DNA of 64,000 nucleotides from Streptomyces albospinus. GTDB taxonomy: Bacteria; Actinomycetota; Actinomycetes; Streptomycetales; Streptomycetaceae. Position numbers and translations under genes: made by a program. Positions 32,648 to 41,027 of this stretch are shown piece by piece. The number at the start of each line of letters is the position of its first letter. The first letter of the stretch is position 1. Below the pieces are notes generated by a model. It made no database searches, was not told the origin of the DNA, and saw nothing but the letters and a program-made list of their open reading frames with translations. The stretch lies in contig NZ_BMRP01000025.1 of assembly GCF_014648695.1 (NCBI RefSeq), positions 1 to 64,000 on the forward strand, written 5' to 3'.

Positions 32648-33868
32648 TCAGAGGACGGCACCGGCTTTGACCACGTGCCGCAGGTGCCGCTCGGGGCGGG
32701 TGAGGACAGCCAGGTCCGCCAGCGGGTCGCCGTCCACGACGAGCAGGTCGGCGTGCGCGCCCGGCGCGAGGGTGCCGATCTCGCCCTCCATCCGCAGCAG
32801 GCGGGCCGCCGTGCTCGTGGCGGAACGGATCACATCCGCAGCGGGCTGGACCTCGGCGCGCAGGGTGAACTCCTCCAACTGGGCTGGGTGCAGCGGCCCG
32901 AGCAGGTCACTGCCGTAGACGAGGTTGACGCCCGCGCGATGGGCCTTCTCCAGAGCGGCAAGCCCATGGTCGCGGACCTCGGTGAGCTTGCGGTAGGACG
33001 ACTCCGGAAGGCCGGACTGCCGGCTGAGCTTCGCTGTCTGCTCGTAGGCAATCAGGGTGGGTACCAGGAAGGCGTCCCGCTCCAGCAGCAGGTTGATGGT
33101 CGTGTCGTCGATCAGGTTGCCGTGTTCGACGCAGCGTACGCCGGCCCGCAGGGCCCGATCGATGGCGCGCGGGTGGTAGGCGTGCGCGGTGACGTACCGG
33201 TTGTGGTTCTCCGCCTCCTGCACGGCGGCGCGTATCTCGTCCTCGCTGTACTGGACGGCCGCGATCTCGTCGTGCGGCGAGGCCACCCCGCCGGAGAGCA
33301 GCACCTTCAGATGGGCGGCGCCCTTGCGGAACTCGTCCCGGGCCGCCGCGCGGACGGCGTCGACGCCGTCCGCGATCCGGGCGAAGTGGGGACGGCTCTC
33401 GCAGCAGGGCACCGAGTCGTCCCCGAGCGGGCGCAGGTCGCCGTGGCCGCCGGTCTGGGAGAGTGCCTTGCCGCCGTGGATGAGCCGCGGGCCGAGTGCC
33501 AGCCCTTCGGCCAGGGCCCGGGCCATGCCGTGGTCGGCGCCGCCGACGTCGCGGACGGTGGTGAAGCCGCGGCGCAGCATCCGTTCGGCCTCCGCGAGAG
33601 CCCGGACGGTCAGGTATCCGGGGGTCCAGGAGGCGACGGCGGACAGGTCGAGGGAGGTGACCAGCAGGTGGACGTGGGCGTCGATCAGGCCGGGCAGCAC
33701 GGTGGCGCCGGCCGCGTTGAGCACCCGCACGTCCTGCCCGGCGCCGGGCGGGCGGCCGGTGCCGGTGGCGGCGATCCGGCCGTCGGCGACCTCGATCCAG
33801 GCCGGGTCGGTACGGGTGCCTGTCTCGGGGTGGAGCAGGCGGGCGTCGGTGATCAGCAGTCGGCTCAT
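32648..33868 (-). CDS. metal-dependent amidohydrolase (imidazolonepropionase-like)
   Basis: A 406-aa amidohydrolase of the imidazolonepropionase/prolidase-like group. The metal ligand motif H-x-H is 'LIDAHVHLLVTS'. The carboxylated Lys site is in 'HLKVLLSGG', and two further His are in 'VTAHAYHPRAI' and 'CVEHGNLI'. The final Asp is in 'YGSDLLGP'. All ligands needed for a two-metal centre are visible. The family hydrolyses cyclic amides and X-Pro type or organophosphate-like substrates; the true substrate is unknown. The divergent TetR gene with a palindromic operator between them is its likely regulator. Confidence 0.92.
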   Translation of the reverse strand: MSRLLITDARLLHPETGTRTDPAWIEVADGRIAATGTGRPPGAGQDVRVLNAAGATVLPGLIDAHVHLLVTSLDLSAVASWTPGYLTVRALAEAERMLRRGFTTVRDVGGADHGMARALAEGLALGPRLIHGGKALSQTGGHGDLRPLGDDSVPCCESRPHFARIADGVDAVRAAARDEFRKGAAHLKVLLSGGVASPHDEIAAVQYSEDEIRAAVQEAENHNRYVTAHAYHPRAIDRALRAGVRCVEHGNLIDDTTINLLLERDAFLVPTLIAYEQTAKLSRQSGLPESSYRKLTEVRDHGLAALEKAHRAGVNLVYGSDLLGPLHPAQLEEFTLRAEVQPAADVIRSATSTAARLLRMEGEIGTLAPGAHADLLVVDGDPLADLAVLTRPERHLRHVVKAGAVL

Positions 33869-33893
33869 GGCGGTGGTCCTCTCGCAAACTCGT

Positions 33894-33914
33894 TTCAATA
33901 CGACCCGTATTGAA
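33894..33914. promoter_or_regulatory. palindromic TetR operator
   Basis: TTCAATACG-ACC-CGTATTGAA, a perfect 9+3+9 palindrome at 33894-33914, lies in the 68-bp gap between the amidohydrolase and TetR start codons. An overlapping ATACA-CCA-TGTAT palindrome follows. It probably binds the TetR protein and controls both genes. Confidence 0.85.
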
Positions 33915-33936
33915 TACACCATGTATCGTGATTGCC

Positions 33937-34557
33937 GTGAATCCCTCCCCGGCCGAACCCCTCACGCCCCGGCCCCCGCGGCGCCGCGTCCACACCAGAG
34001 CCCGCATCCTGTCGGCGGCGGGCGAGCTGTTCCTGTCCGCGGGATACGCGCGCACGAGCATCGAGGACATCTGCGCCGCCGCCGGCTACACCCGCGGGGC
34101 CTTCTACTCGAACTTCGCCACCAAGGAGGACCTGCTGCTGGCGCTTTTCGACGAACAGGCAGCGGAACGGATGACCGAGCTGGAGCACCTCGCCGCCGCG
34201 GCCGAACAGTTGGGGCCCGAGGAACGGGCGCAGCGGCTGGTCGAGGCGCTGTTGCGGGTCGAAGCCGCCGAAACCGGGTGGATTCTGCTCTTCCTGGAGT
34301 TCCGCCTACTGGCTGCCCGTACACCCGAACTCGCCGAGCGGGTCGCCGTGCACGACCGCGCGGTGACGGCGGCGCTGGCCGCCGTGCTGGAGCGGGTCCT
34401 GCCGGAGCTGGTACCCCCCGGGGCCTCCGCCGAGCAGACCGCCGAGGTGATCCTGGCTGCACGCGAGGGCCTGCTCGCCCGCACCGCCGCGGGCGGCCCG
34501 ACCGCCGAGCCGCTGCTGAACGCGACGACGGCAGTGCTGGCCGGGCTGCTGGGCTGA
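33937..34557 (+). CDS. TetR-family regulator
   Basis: A 206-aa TetR repressor. The N-terminal HTH is 'RARILSAAGELFLSAGYART' then 'SIEDICAAAGYTRGAFYSNF'. An all-helical ligand domain follows. GTG 33937 is chosen because an earlier start (TTG 33910) would place the operator inside the gene. The palindrome at 33894 overlaps the likely promoter, so the protein should repress itself and the amidohydrolase. Confidence 0.92.
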   Translation: MNPSPAEPLTPRPPRRRVHTRARILSAAGELFLSAGYARTSIEDICAAAGYTRGAFYSNFATKEDLLLALFDEQAAERMTELEHLAAAAEQLGPEERAQRLVEALLRVEAAETGWILLFLEFRLLAARTPELAERVAVHDRAVTAALAAVLERVLPELVPPGASAEQTAEVILAAREGLLARTAAGGPTAEPLLNATTAVLAGLLG

Positions 34558-34631
34558 CACAGCGAAAGGGGGCGCTGCCGTCCATCCAGGCGGACCTCGG
34601 CTTCTGCCCATCGGGCCTGGCCTGAGTGGTC
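34558..34631. other. short gap
   Basis: Short spacer before the decayed MFS gene; no element seen. Confidence 0.4.
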
Positions 34632-35128
34632 AATGCCCATCCGGTCCCTTTCGGTGGCCTACCGCTGCTCTCCGGACAGTTCGGTGACCTGATCGGGGGG
34701 GCAAGCGTGTCTTCGACACCGGCCTGATCGTCTTCACCGCCGCCTCCCTCCTGTGCGGCGTATCCCAGAACCCGGAGATGCTCCTCGCCTCCCGGTTCGT
34801 CCAGGACGTCGGCGGCGCGGTGACCTCCGCTGTCACTCCCGGCATGGCCGAGACCATCAACTACGGCTGGGCTTCCTCACACACGCCGGGCTTCGGCACC
34901 GGAGCGCTCGTTCCGCTCCTCGCCTTCGTCGTCCGCCAGGCGAAGGCGGCCAACCCGCTCCTGCCACTACGCGTGTTCCGCTCGCGCAATGCCTCAGGGG
35001 CGACGGGTGTCCAGGCCCTCATGACGGCCGGGACGTTCAGCTTCCCATCCCTGTGCGTGCTCCACTGGCAAAAGGTGCTCGGCTTCGGCGAGTTCCACAC
35101 GCCCGGGTCTGGCCCCAGGCCCGGATGA
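34632..35128 (+). pseudogene. decayed DHA2-type MFS transporter
   Basis: Fragments of a drug-proton antiporter of the major facilitator superfamily occur in shifted frames. 'FGGLPLLSGQFGDLIG' is the region before the A motif. 'GLIVFTAASLLCGVSQNPEM' and 'LLASRFVQDVGGAVTSAV' correspond to the next helices. The middle helices are absent and the sequence jumps to 'LVPLLAFVVRQAKAANPLLP' and 'LRVFRSRN', a late region of DHA2 proteins. Then the frame degrades. An internal deletion plus frameshift is the simplest explanation. Confidence 0.8.
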
Positions 35129-35184
35129 CGGTTGAGGACCTGCCGGCGACGCAAGCGCGGCGGAGTAGAAATTTGAAATGGACT

Positions 35185-35211
35185 GAAAGTTTGCCATGCA
35201 GTTAGACTTTC
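35185..35211 (+). promoter_or_regulatory. operator-like inverted repeat
   Basis: GAAAGT at 35185-35190 and ACTTTC at 35206-35211 form an inverted repeat with a smaller TGC/GCA pair inside, just before an ATG at 35216. This resembles TetR-type operators in front of MFS/regulator units. Confidence 0.4.
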
Positions 35212-35215
35212 GCTC

Positions 35216-35627
35216 ATGACGCAGCCCCGGCCAGTCCACCGCCCAGGCCCGGACGGCACACCTGCGCGACGAAGTCCGCAGCCGCAACCGCCGACTCGGC
35301 CTGACCGAAGGGTCCGGCTCCGCCCACGCCATGACGCGAACCGCCCCCACGTTGACTGCACGACGAACTCGGCCGGTTGATGCCCGAAGTCCTCGAAGCC
35401 GCGCTGATCGAGGAAACCGGCGCCGAGCCGGACGCCCCACTGCCCCGCGCGCTCGCAGCCCAACTCAGCTCCGTCCAGGCCCTGGTCTTCACAGAGATGG
35501 CAGGCGCAAGCGCACCACGGCGGGCCAGAGCGCGGGAACGATCGCCAGGGCGAACCTCGACCTGCTCGACACCGCTGAACGACTGCCCGGCGATCGCCTC
35601 CTCACCTACGCCACACGAGAGGACCAA
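35216..35627 (+). pseudogene. degenerate regulator gene remnant (TetR-like?)
   Basis: From the ATG at 35216 the reading frame shifts several times. Recognisable pieces include 'TAHLRDEVRSRNRRLGL' and, later, 'LMPEVLEAALIEETGAEPDA' and 'LAAQLSSVQALVFTEMAG'. Some TetR C-termini have similar segments, but no intact HTH is seen. The position after an operator-like repeat and next to an MFS remnant favours a TetR partner. Low confidence. Confidence 0.35.
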
Positions 35628-35629
35628 CC

Positions 35630-35935
35630 ATGTTCAGGGTGACCATCCGCGGAACGTTCGACGCACTGAGCGACACCGACCGCGCGGGCCTCCTCGCCGA
35701 AGTCGACGCCTTTCGGACCGCCTTCACCGAAACTGGCACCTTCACCTACGACCACAGCCTGTCCGCGTTCACCTTCCGCTGCCAGCTTCCCGCCGCCCCT
35801 GACGACGGCGAACCCGAAGCCACCCAGCGCGCCATCGCGGCACTGCGGGCACACGGATACCCGCACCGGATCCTCCGCATCGCGGTGACCGACATGCGCG
35901 ACATCAAGATCCGCCGCAAACGCCGCCGACCGTAA
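35630..35935 (+). CDS. DUF6204-family protein
   Basis: A 101-aa small protein matching actinobacterial DUF6204. It opens 'MFRVTIRGTFDALSDTDRAG' and ends with the family tail 'VTDMRDIKIRRKRRRP'. It is predicted to be a soluble alpha-beta protein of unknown role. The start lies 2 nt after the end of the decayed regulator region, suggesting it was once in that transcript. The length is normal. Confidence 0.85.
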   Translation: MFRVTIRGTFDALSDTDRAGLLAEVDAFRTAFTETGTFTYDHSLSAFTFRCQLPAAPDDGEPEATQRAIAALRAHGYPHRILRIAVTDMRDIKIRRKRRRP

Positions 35936-36358
35936 CGCAGCGCAGCCAGAACCGGGTGGGGTGGCCTCGGGCTCCCCCCATGCAACGGAACCTGCACCAA
36001 GCGACGTGATCGAGGGCTGCACGTTCGACCGCGACACGTTCGATCGGCGAGCACGGCGGAGAGCAAGCGGTGGCACCGCAGTGCCGCCGCTCCACGCATG
36101 GGGATCGGCCCGTCCAGCGCGGAGACGGAGGTGACTGCCGCGGTCGCAGAACGACCGAGACGTCCGCCGGGCAAGGCACGGTCGTCCCGGCCGTTGCCGC
36201 CTGGCCGGCCAGCCGACCCGTCGGCCAGGTCAACGTGGTGTCATCGCCATTTCATCGGCCGCCGATAGCGTCGACGTTGTCCGATGCAGGCACGCTGCCC
36301 AGCGTCGATCGCCTTGTACCGAAGGTCTCACGCACGGCAGACGCAAGGAAGGTGACGT
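35936..36358. other. intergenic with hairpin
   Basis: No gene is recognised over these 420 bp. One hairpin is listed separately at 36067-36090. The right end has a GGAAGG ribosome binding site for the small exported protein. Confidence 0.5.
36067..36090 (+). terminator. hairpin, possible terminator of the DUF6204 transcript
   Basis: GCGGTGGCAC at 36067-36076 pairs with GTGCCGCCGC at 36081-36090 with one G-T type mismatch and a 4-nt loop. It lies 130 nt after the DUF6204 stop. Confidence 0.45.
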
Positions 36359-36634
36359 ATGCGAAAGATCAATTACCTGCTTGCCACAGGCGCCGCAGTG
36401 CTCGCTCTCACGTTGACGGGCGGAGTGGCCGCGGCTGCCGAGAACACCGCCGGGCAGGTGACCGCTCCGGCGACGACCGCCGGGGGCCCGCCAGGCTGGG
36501 GATACATCGCCAGCTACCCGTCCCCCCAGGACTGCCAGAACGCCGGCGACTCGGGGAAGGCGGCCGGGCAATGGCCCGACTTCGTCTGTGTGCAGTCGGA
36601 CAGTCTCACCCAGTGGGAACTCTGGGTGCCGTAA
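36359..36634 (+). CDS. small exported protein of unknown function
   Basis: A 91-aa precursor. A signal peptide ends near residue 26 ('LATGAAVLALTLTGGVAAAA'), followed by a Pro/Gly-rich mature part of about 65 aa. The mature part has two Cys ('PQDCQNAGD' and 'DFVCVQSD') that could form a disulfide. GGAAGG lies about 6 nt before the ATG. It resembles many small secreted actinobacterial proteins of unknown role. A 7-bp hairpin follows 16 nt after the stop codon. Confidence 0.75.
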   Translation: MRKINYLLATGAAVLALTLTGGVAAAAENTAGQVTAPATTAGGPPGWGYIASYPSPQDCQNAGDSGKAAGQWPDFVCVQSDSLTQWELWVP

Positions 36635-37015
36635 CTCTTCCGTCTGCCGGGCCGCACTGGGTGCGGCAGGTCAACTACCCGTCATACGCACCGGTGTTCA
36701 CTCGGCTCGCAGGCGAACATCGGTCGTGGTCCTGAGGTTTCTGCGCGGAGGTCTACCAGACCTGGCTGCCGGCCCGGTGCACCGCGGTGGACCTCCGCGC
36801 GCAACGCGTCCGGAGTGACGGCGGAGAGCGGCATGCCCACACCGTCGGCATCGACGGCGACCACGACCAGCAGCGTGCCGGGCGGCAGGGCGCACGGTGT
36901 CTCGGCTGCACACCCGTTCACGTAGGAGTTGTTCCTGTCCCACGGCCCTCGCCGAGGACAGCGGCACCAAGGCACCTCATGCACTACCGAGTCGACTCTG
37001 AAAGGCATCAGCAGA
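36635..37015. other. intergenic with terminator hairpin
   Basis: The only recognisable element is the hairpin at 36651-36667. No gene is supported over the remaining 350 bp. Confidence 0.5.
36651..36667 (+). terminator. hairpin after the small exported protein gene
   Basis: GCCGCAC-TGG-GTGCGGC (36651-36667), a perfect 7-bp stem with a 3-nt loop starting 16 nt after the stop codon. Confidence 0.6.
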
Positions 37016-38161
37016 ATGACACGTCCATCGGACGAGCAGGACCCGTCGACCGGCGGGTACTCCCGCCGTAAGCTCCTCAAGATCGGCGTGGGCCTGGGCA
37101 TCGCCGTGGGAACGGGGGTCGTCGCTTCGGGTAGTGAGGTGGCGATGGCCGGCGGGCCGAACGACCCGCCCAGCCCGACGCTCGCGACCAAGATCAAGAA
37201 CCTGAGCGGCCCGGCGGAGACCGGCTCGTTCGCCTCGCCGTGGACCGATCTCGGCATCCCCGTGCTGTGCCCCAACGGCACCATGCTGTTCGTCGGCGGC
37301 GATACCTTCAACGGCGACCACGTGCCGCAGCCGGGCGAGGCCCCCGATGACTGGCGCGCACCGGTCGGCCTGCGCTCCAGCAGTGCGGACCTGAACAACC
37401 TGCGTATCGACGGCAGCGTCGGCGGCGACCACGCCATCAGCCTGGTCGGCGAGCCGCACAACCCGGTCGGCGACAAGGCCACGACGGCGATCCCGTCCGA
37501 CGTGTTCGTCGTCGACGGCGTCATGTACATGCATCTCATGCGCGGCGTCATCTACGACACCCATCACACGGACTTCTGGCGCTCGACCGACAACGGTGAG
37601 ACCTGGGAGTACCTGTGCCAGTGGCCGGGTGACTTGCACGGCGGCCAGTTCCAGCAGAAGACCTACGCGGTGGCCGAGGGTGACTACTGCTACGTCCTGT
37701 CCACGGTCTTCAACCGTGACGTGGAATCGGGGATGCTGCTGCACCGGGTGCGCAAGGACAGCCTCGGCAATGCGGACGCCTACGAGCCGTGGGGCTACGC
37801 CGACGGTGACTGGCGCTGGAACGCGCCCGCCCCGACGACGGTCTTCGGTACCCGCAAGTGGGGCGAGATCTGCTTCCGTACCATGGACGGCAAGTACGTC
37901 CTCACGTGGCTGAACATGGATCCGCTGTCGATCCGAGCGATGGTCTTCCCGCTGCCGACCTCGGATCTGACCAAGACGCTGGAGCAGGCGATGATCCTGC
38001 CCTGCAACCCGGGCCAGGAGGTGGCCAACCTGGTCGCCAGCCCGTATGGCGGGTTCGTCGTCCCCGGCTCGACGTTCGGCAACTTCCACATCGTCGTCAG
38101 CCAGTGGTTCGACTCAAGGAACTACCGGTTCATGCAGTACAAGATCAACATGCTGTCCTGA
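37016..38161 (+). CDS. Tat-exported DUF4185 protein
   Basis: A 381-aa exported protein. A twin-arginine signal (S-R-R-K-L-L-K-I-G) is followed by a hydrophobic stretch 'GLGIAVGTGVVASG'. The rest is a DUF4185 domain, a beta-propeller-like fold similar to glycosidase families. Repeated strands include 'GDHAISLVGEPHNPVGDK' and 'THHTDFWRSTDNGETWEYL'. 'RSTDNGETWE' is an Asp-box-like motif. It probably binds or cuts carbohydrate outside the cell; activity is not shown. GAAAGG lies upstream of the ATG. Confidence 0.88.
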   Translation: MTRPSDEQDPSTGGYSRRKLLKIGVGLGIAVGTGVVASGSEVAMAGGPNDPPSPTLATKIKNLSGPAETGSFASPWTDLGIPVLCPNGTMLFVGGDTFNGDHVPQPGEAPDDWRAPVGLRSSSADLNNLRIDGSVGGDHAISLVGEPHNPVGDKATTAIPSDVFVVDGVMYMHLMRGVIYDTHHTDFWRSTDNGETWEYLCQWPGDLHGGQFQQKTYAVAEGDYCYVLSTVFNRDVESGMLLHRVRKDSLGNADAYEPWGYADGDWRWNAPAPTTVFGTRKWGEICFRTMDGKYVLTWLNMDPLSIRAMVFPLPTSDLTKTLEQAMILPCNPGQEVANLVASPYGGFVVPGSTFGNFHIVVSQWFDSRNYRFMQYKINMLS

Positions 38162-38496
38162 GGCCCCGCTACGTGCCGAGCACGTACAACACGCCGAACG
38201 CACCGAGAACGCAGAAGAGTTGAGGTTTCCGGTCCGCGCCGGGCTCTTCAGGCCGAGTCCTCCGCCGCCGCATGACGGGCCGTCGTAGCGGCGAGCGGGC
38301 GACTCGTAAGGGCAGCGCTGCACCGGGCCGCCCCGTGCCGTCCCACAGCGTACGCGCCCGGCACCTCATGACGCATCACGCCCACGTCCCCTCTCCCCCA
38401 CCCGCCGCCTCCCGACCGCCGTCGCGGCGAAGAACGACCTGTCCACGAGCACCCCGAGCCCGCTGGTCGAAGAAATCGACCGCGATACCGGCCGCC
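38162..38496. other. intergenic, no gene
   Basis: No supported gene in these 335 bp; the Nudix fragment begins at the right end. Confidence 0.5.
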
Positions 38497-38676
38497 ATGA
38501 CAACCCCTCCCGACGAGCCGGCGGTCCCCTTCTCCCGAATCAAGGTCCGCGCCGGGGCCCTCGTCTTCTGCGGCGACGATGTCGCCCTCATCCGCCGCGA
38601 CCGTGCCGACTCCACCCACTACACCCCGCCCGGCGGCAACGTCGAGGACGGCGAGGACTTCCGCCAGGCGCGCGCT
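38497..38676 (+). pseudogene. truncated Nudix hydrolase (N-terminal part only)
   Basis: The first 60 codons match a Nudix protein N-terminus: 'VRAGALVFCGDDVALIRRDR' then 'HYTPPGGNVEDGEDFRQA'. The Nudix box is cut right after the G-G-x-V-E-x-G-E part, so the catalytic R-E-x-x-E-E segment is missing. After 38676 the frame runs into unrelated sequence that is antisense to the calpain-type gene. This is probably a breakpoint joining the two regions. Confidence 0.8.
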
Positions 38677-38712
38677 CGGTCCGGGAGTGACCGTGACGGT
38701 GACGTCCGGGCG

Positions 38713-40032
38713 TCACCAGGTGTCGACGGCGTCGATCTGCACCAGGTGGTGACCCACCTCTTGCAGCGTCAGCCAGCACTCCCACAGTTTGCGGGTCGCG
38801 ATGTCGCCCCACGGGTTGCCCAGGCAGATCCGACCGCCGGCCGGGTCCACGTCCTTGACGAAGTAGGCGTGGTTCTGGACCAGCCGGCCGCCCGCGATCT
38901 CCGCGGGATCGCCCGGGTCGGCGTTGGGCGCGGCGACGGTGGTGGCGACGAGTGCCTGGCCGCGCGACTTCCGGTCGGCGATCTCCTGGATGATCCATGG
39001 CGAGTTGAGGTCGAGCTTCTGCCCCACGCGGCCGGTGATCAGGGTGAGCGCGTCGCTCGGGGGACCACCATGGACGATGTCGTGGTAGGTGCCGTGGAAC
39101 CGGGCGGCAGCCTTCTCGAAGAAGCCCGGCCAGGTCTCCGCGTAACGGGCGTCCTCGCTGTGGCCCTTGGCACCCCAGAGCTTGCCATGGCCGTACGGCA
39201 GGTCGGGCACCAGGGTGAGGGCGACCGGGCTGCCCTCGTCGTAAAGGGTGACGGTGACGGTGCCGTTGGCCTCCTGCCGGAAGTGTCGCGGGGCGTGCTG
39301 CGGATTGGCCTGGAGCACGGCCTGCATGCTGGTCAGCAGCCAGCAGTCCCCGAAACTGCCCTGTTCCATGTCCTGCCAGGACATCGCCTCGGTCGAGCCC
39401 GGGACCCACTGCCAGTTCTCGGTGACGTACGCCCCGTCCACCTGGGCAAACGGCCCCTCGGGCAGTACCCAGCCGTGGTCGCCGCATTGGCACCCGCTGC
39501 ATGCGGCGTCGTAGTCGGGCTGACTGCACGACATCCCGGTACCGATCAGCATCGCCCCGTACGGGCTGACCGTGCGCAGCAGCCAGCCGAAGAGCTCCTG
39601 CTGCCGCCGCCAGTCGTACGCAGGCTCACCGTGCTCGTCCTCGACGTGGGTGAGGGATTCCCAGCGCTCCAGGCCCTGTGTCCCGAACCGGCGGACCACC
39701 ATGTCGAGTTCGGTGGGTGGCAGCGGCGTCAGCAGGTTGCCGACCTGGTCGAGCAGCGACCGCGCGCCGTACTGCCGCTCGTCGGCGAACAGCACATCCC
39801 ATGTCTGGCGGACGACCGCTTCGACCCGCTGCGGGTCCGGTGGCGGACCGGGCGGCTGCCAGGGCAGTTCGACCACCGGGTGACCGCCCTGCACGTACTG
39901 GAGCCGGCCGAGGCCGACGCTGTCGCTGATCCCCTGCACCACGTTCACGGCGTCCACCAGCATGTCGCCGCCGGGAATGAACGGCGCGGCCTTGTTGACG
40001 ACCTGACGCCAGTTATTGCGGTGGTAAGCCAC
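38713..40032 (-). CDS. calpain-type (C2) cysteine protease
   Basis: A 439-aa protein with a calpain catalytic core. The Cys motif is 'QGSFGDCWLLTSMQAVL' (Cys230), the His motif is 'NHAYFVKDVD' (His388) and the Asn motif is 'LGNPWGD' (Asn406), so the full triad is present in order. Before the core a Cys-rich stretch ('MSCSQPDYDAACSGCQCG', about residues 167-184) might bind metal. The first 160 residues are of unknown function and there is no signal peptide. GGGGGA lies about 6 nt before the GTG start at 40032. Calpain-like proteases are common in eukaryotes and scattered in bacteria; substrate and calcium dependence are unknown. Its 3' end abuts the truncated Nudix gene. Confidence 0.92.
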   Translation of the reverse strand: MAYHRNNWRQVVNKAAPFIPGGDMLVDAVNVVQGISDSVGLGRLQYVQGGHPVVELPWQPPGPPPDPQRVEAVVRQTWDVLFADERQYGARSLLDQVGNLLTPLPPTELDMVVRRFGTQGLERWESLTHVEDEHGEPAYDWRRQQELFGWLLRTVSPYGAMLIGTGMSCSQPDYDAACSGCQCGDHGWVLPEGPFAQVDGAYVTENWQWVPGSTEAMSWQDMEQGSFGDCWLLTSMQAVLQANPQHAPRHFRQEANGTVTVTLYDEGSPVALTLVPDLPYGHGKLWGAKGHSEDARYAETWPGFFEKAAARFHGTYHDIVHGGPPSDALTLITGRVGQKLDLNSPWIIQEIADRKSRGQALVATTVAAPNADPGDPAEIAGGRLVQNHAYFVKDVDPAGGRICLGNPWGDIATRKLWECWLTLQEVGHHLVQIDAVDTW

Positions 40033-40371
40033 GTATTGTCCCCCGTCCGTCTCCCACCTCGGCCAACGAGGGTACGCGGGTGGCTCGGCGCCCCGGTCGC
40101 CGCCCTTGCCCAGGGCTCAGCTCGACTCAAACCGATCCGGTCGGCAGTGGGCGGCTCGGTGACCCCTATCGAGCCCAGCCGGGGAAGCCGAGCGGCGAGT
40201 GAGCGATCGCGTGGGTGACCGGCTCGGCGTCGGTGAGATTCGGGGGCCTGCCCACCCGCCGGTTGTCTCCCATTCGTCATCGATCTGCACGCACCGTACG
40301 GTCAGCAGGGTGTCCAGTGCGTCGTTCACGCCACGCTCTCGAACGTCCTGTTGATGTTCCCCGATACATCG
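40033..40371. other. intergenic, no confident gene
   Basis: A minus-strand frame of 70 codons at 40117-40329 lacks a ribosome binding site and homology, so it is not called. The gap must hold the promoter of the calpain-type gene. Confidence 0.45.
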
Positions 40372-40878
40372 TCAGATCACGCCGCTGCCCGGGCGCTCCG
40401 CTCTGCCGAAATCCCGTGCAGCCAGGCCGAAGACGAGACCGCCGACCAGGAACCAGGGATTCCACAGCACCAGCGTCCACAGCCGCTGTGCCGCGCTTAC
40501 GTTTATCTCCTGGCCCGCCGCGCCGGTCAGCAGCAGCACCTCGACGGCGATACCGCGCACCAGCAGCACTGCGCAGGCACACCAGCCCAGGGACACGACC
40601 ACCCGTCCTCCTGCGCCACGAGGCCACCGCTGGGCGAGAAGCCATCCCAGCACACCGCCGACAAGGCACAGCGTCCCCACGCCCCACAATCCCACCACCA
40701 CGAACCACCCGGGGCGTTCCTCGGCCAGGGGCCCCGCCGAGACGCTCAGCCCCCAGCTGCCACCCAGCGCCCAGTAGAAATGCAGCACGGCGAAGGCGAC
40801 TGCCCAAGTAGCCGCAATACGCCCCCACAACCCCGGCGTTGCCTTGTCCTGCGAATCTTCCTGCATGGCGAGGAGCAT
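40372..40878 (-). CDS. DUF3995 membrane protein
   Basis: A 168-aa integral membrane protein with four predicted helices. The first contains 'WAVAFAVLHFYWALGGSWGL', matching the DUF3995 signature H-x-Y-W-A-x-G-G-x-W. Other helices are at about residues 62-84 (ending 'VLGWLLAQRW'), 93-116 and 135-152. ATG 40878 is chosen as the likely start; the longer upstream frame is Arg rich. The function is unknown. Confidence 0.85.
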   Translation of the reverse strand: MLLAMQEDSQDKATPGLWGRIAATWAVAFAVLHFYWALGGSWGLSVSAGPLAEERPGWFVVVGLWGVGTLCLVGGVLGWLLAQRWPRGAGGRVVVSLGWCACAVLLVRGIAVEVLLLTGAAGQEINVSAAQRLWTLVLWNPWFLVGGLVFGLAARDFGRAERPGSGVI

Positions 40879-41027
40879 GCCACGGTCGTGGCACGCAGCC
40901 GCCGGCAATGCCGAGAACCCAGCGCGCCTGCCATGGAGTCGGCGACCACAGCGACCACGGCGACCGACGTTCCGCCAGGCATCACCAGGCCGTCCGCAGG
41001 CCCCGTCGGGTACTGCCTGGTGCCGCA

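Noticed and set aside
38272..40218. Plus-strand open frame of 648 codons over the Nudix fragment and calpain gene
   Set aside because: Only the first 60 codons after ATG 38497 are Nudix-like; the rest is antisense to the calpain-type gene.
40117..40329. Minus-strand frame of 70 codons upstream of the calpain gene
   Set aside because: No convincing ribosome binding site or homology.
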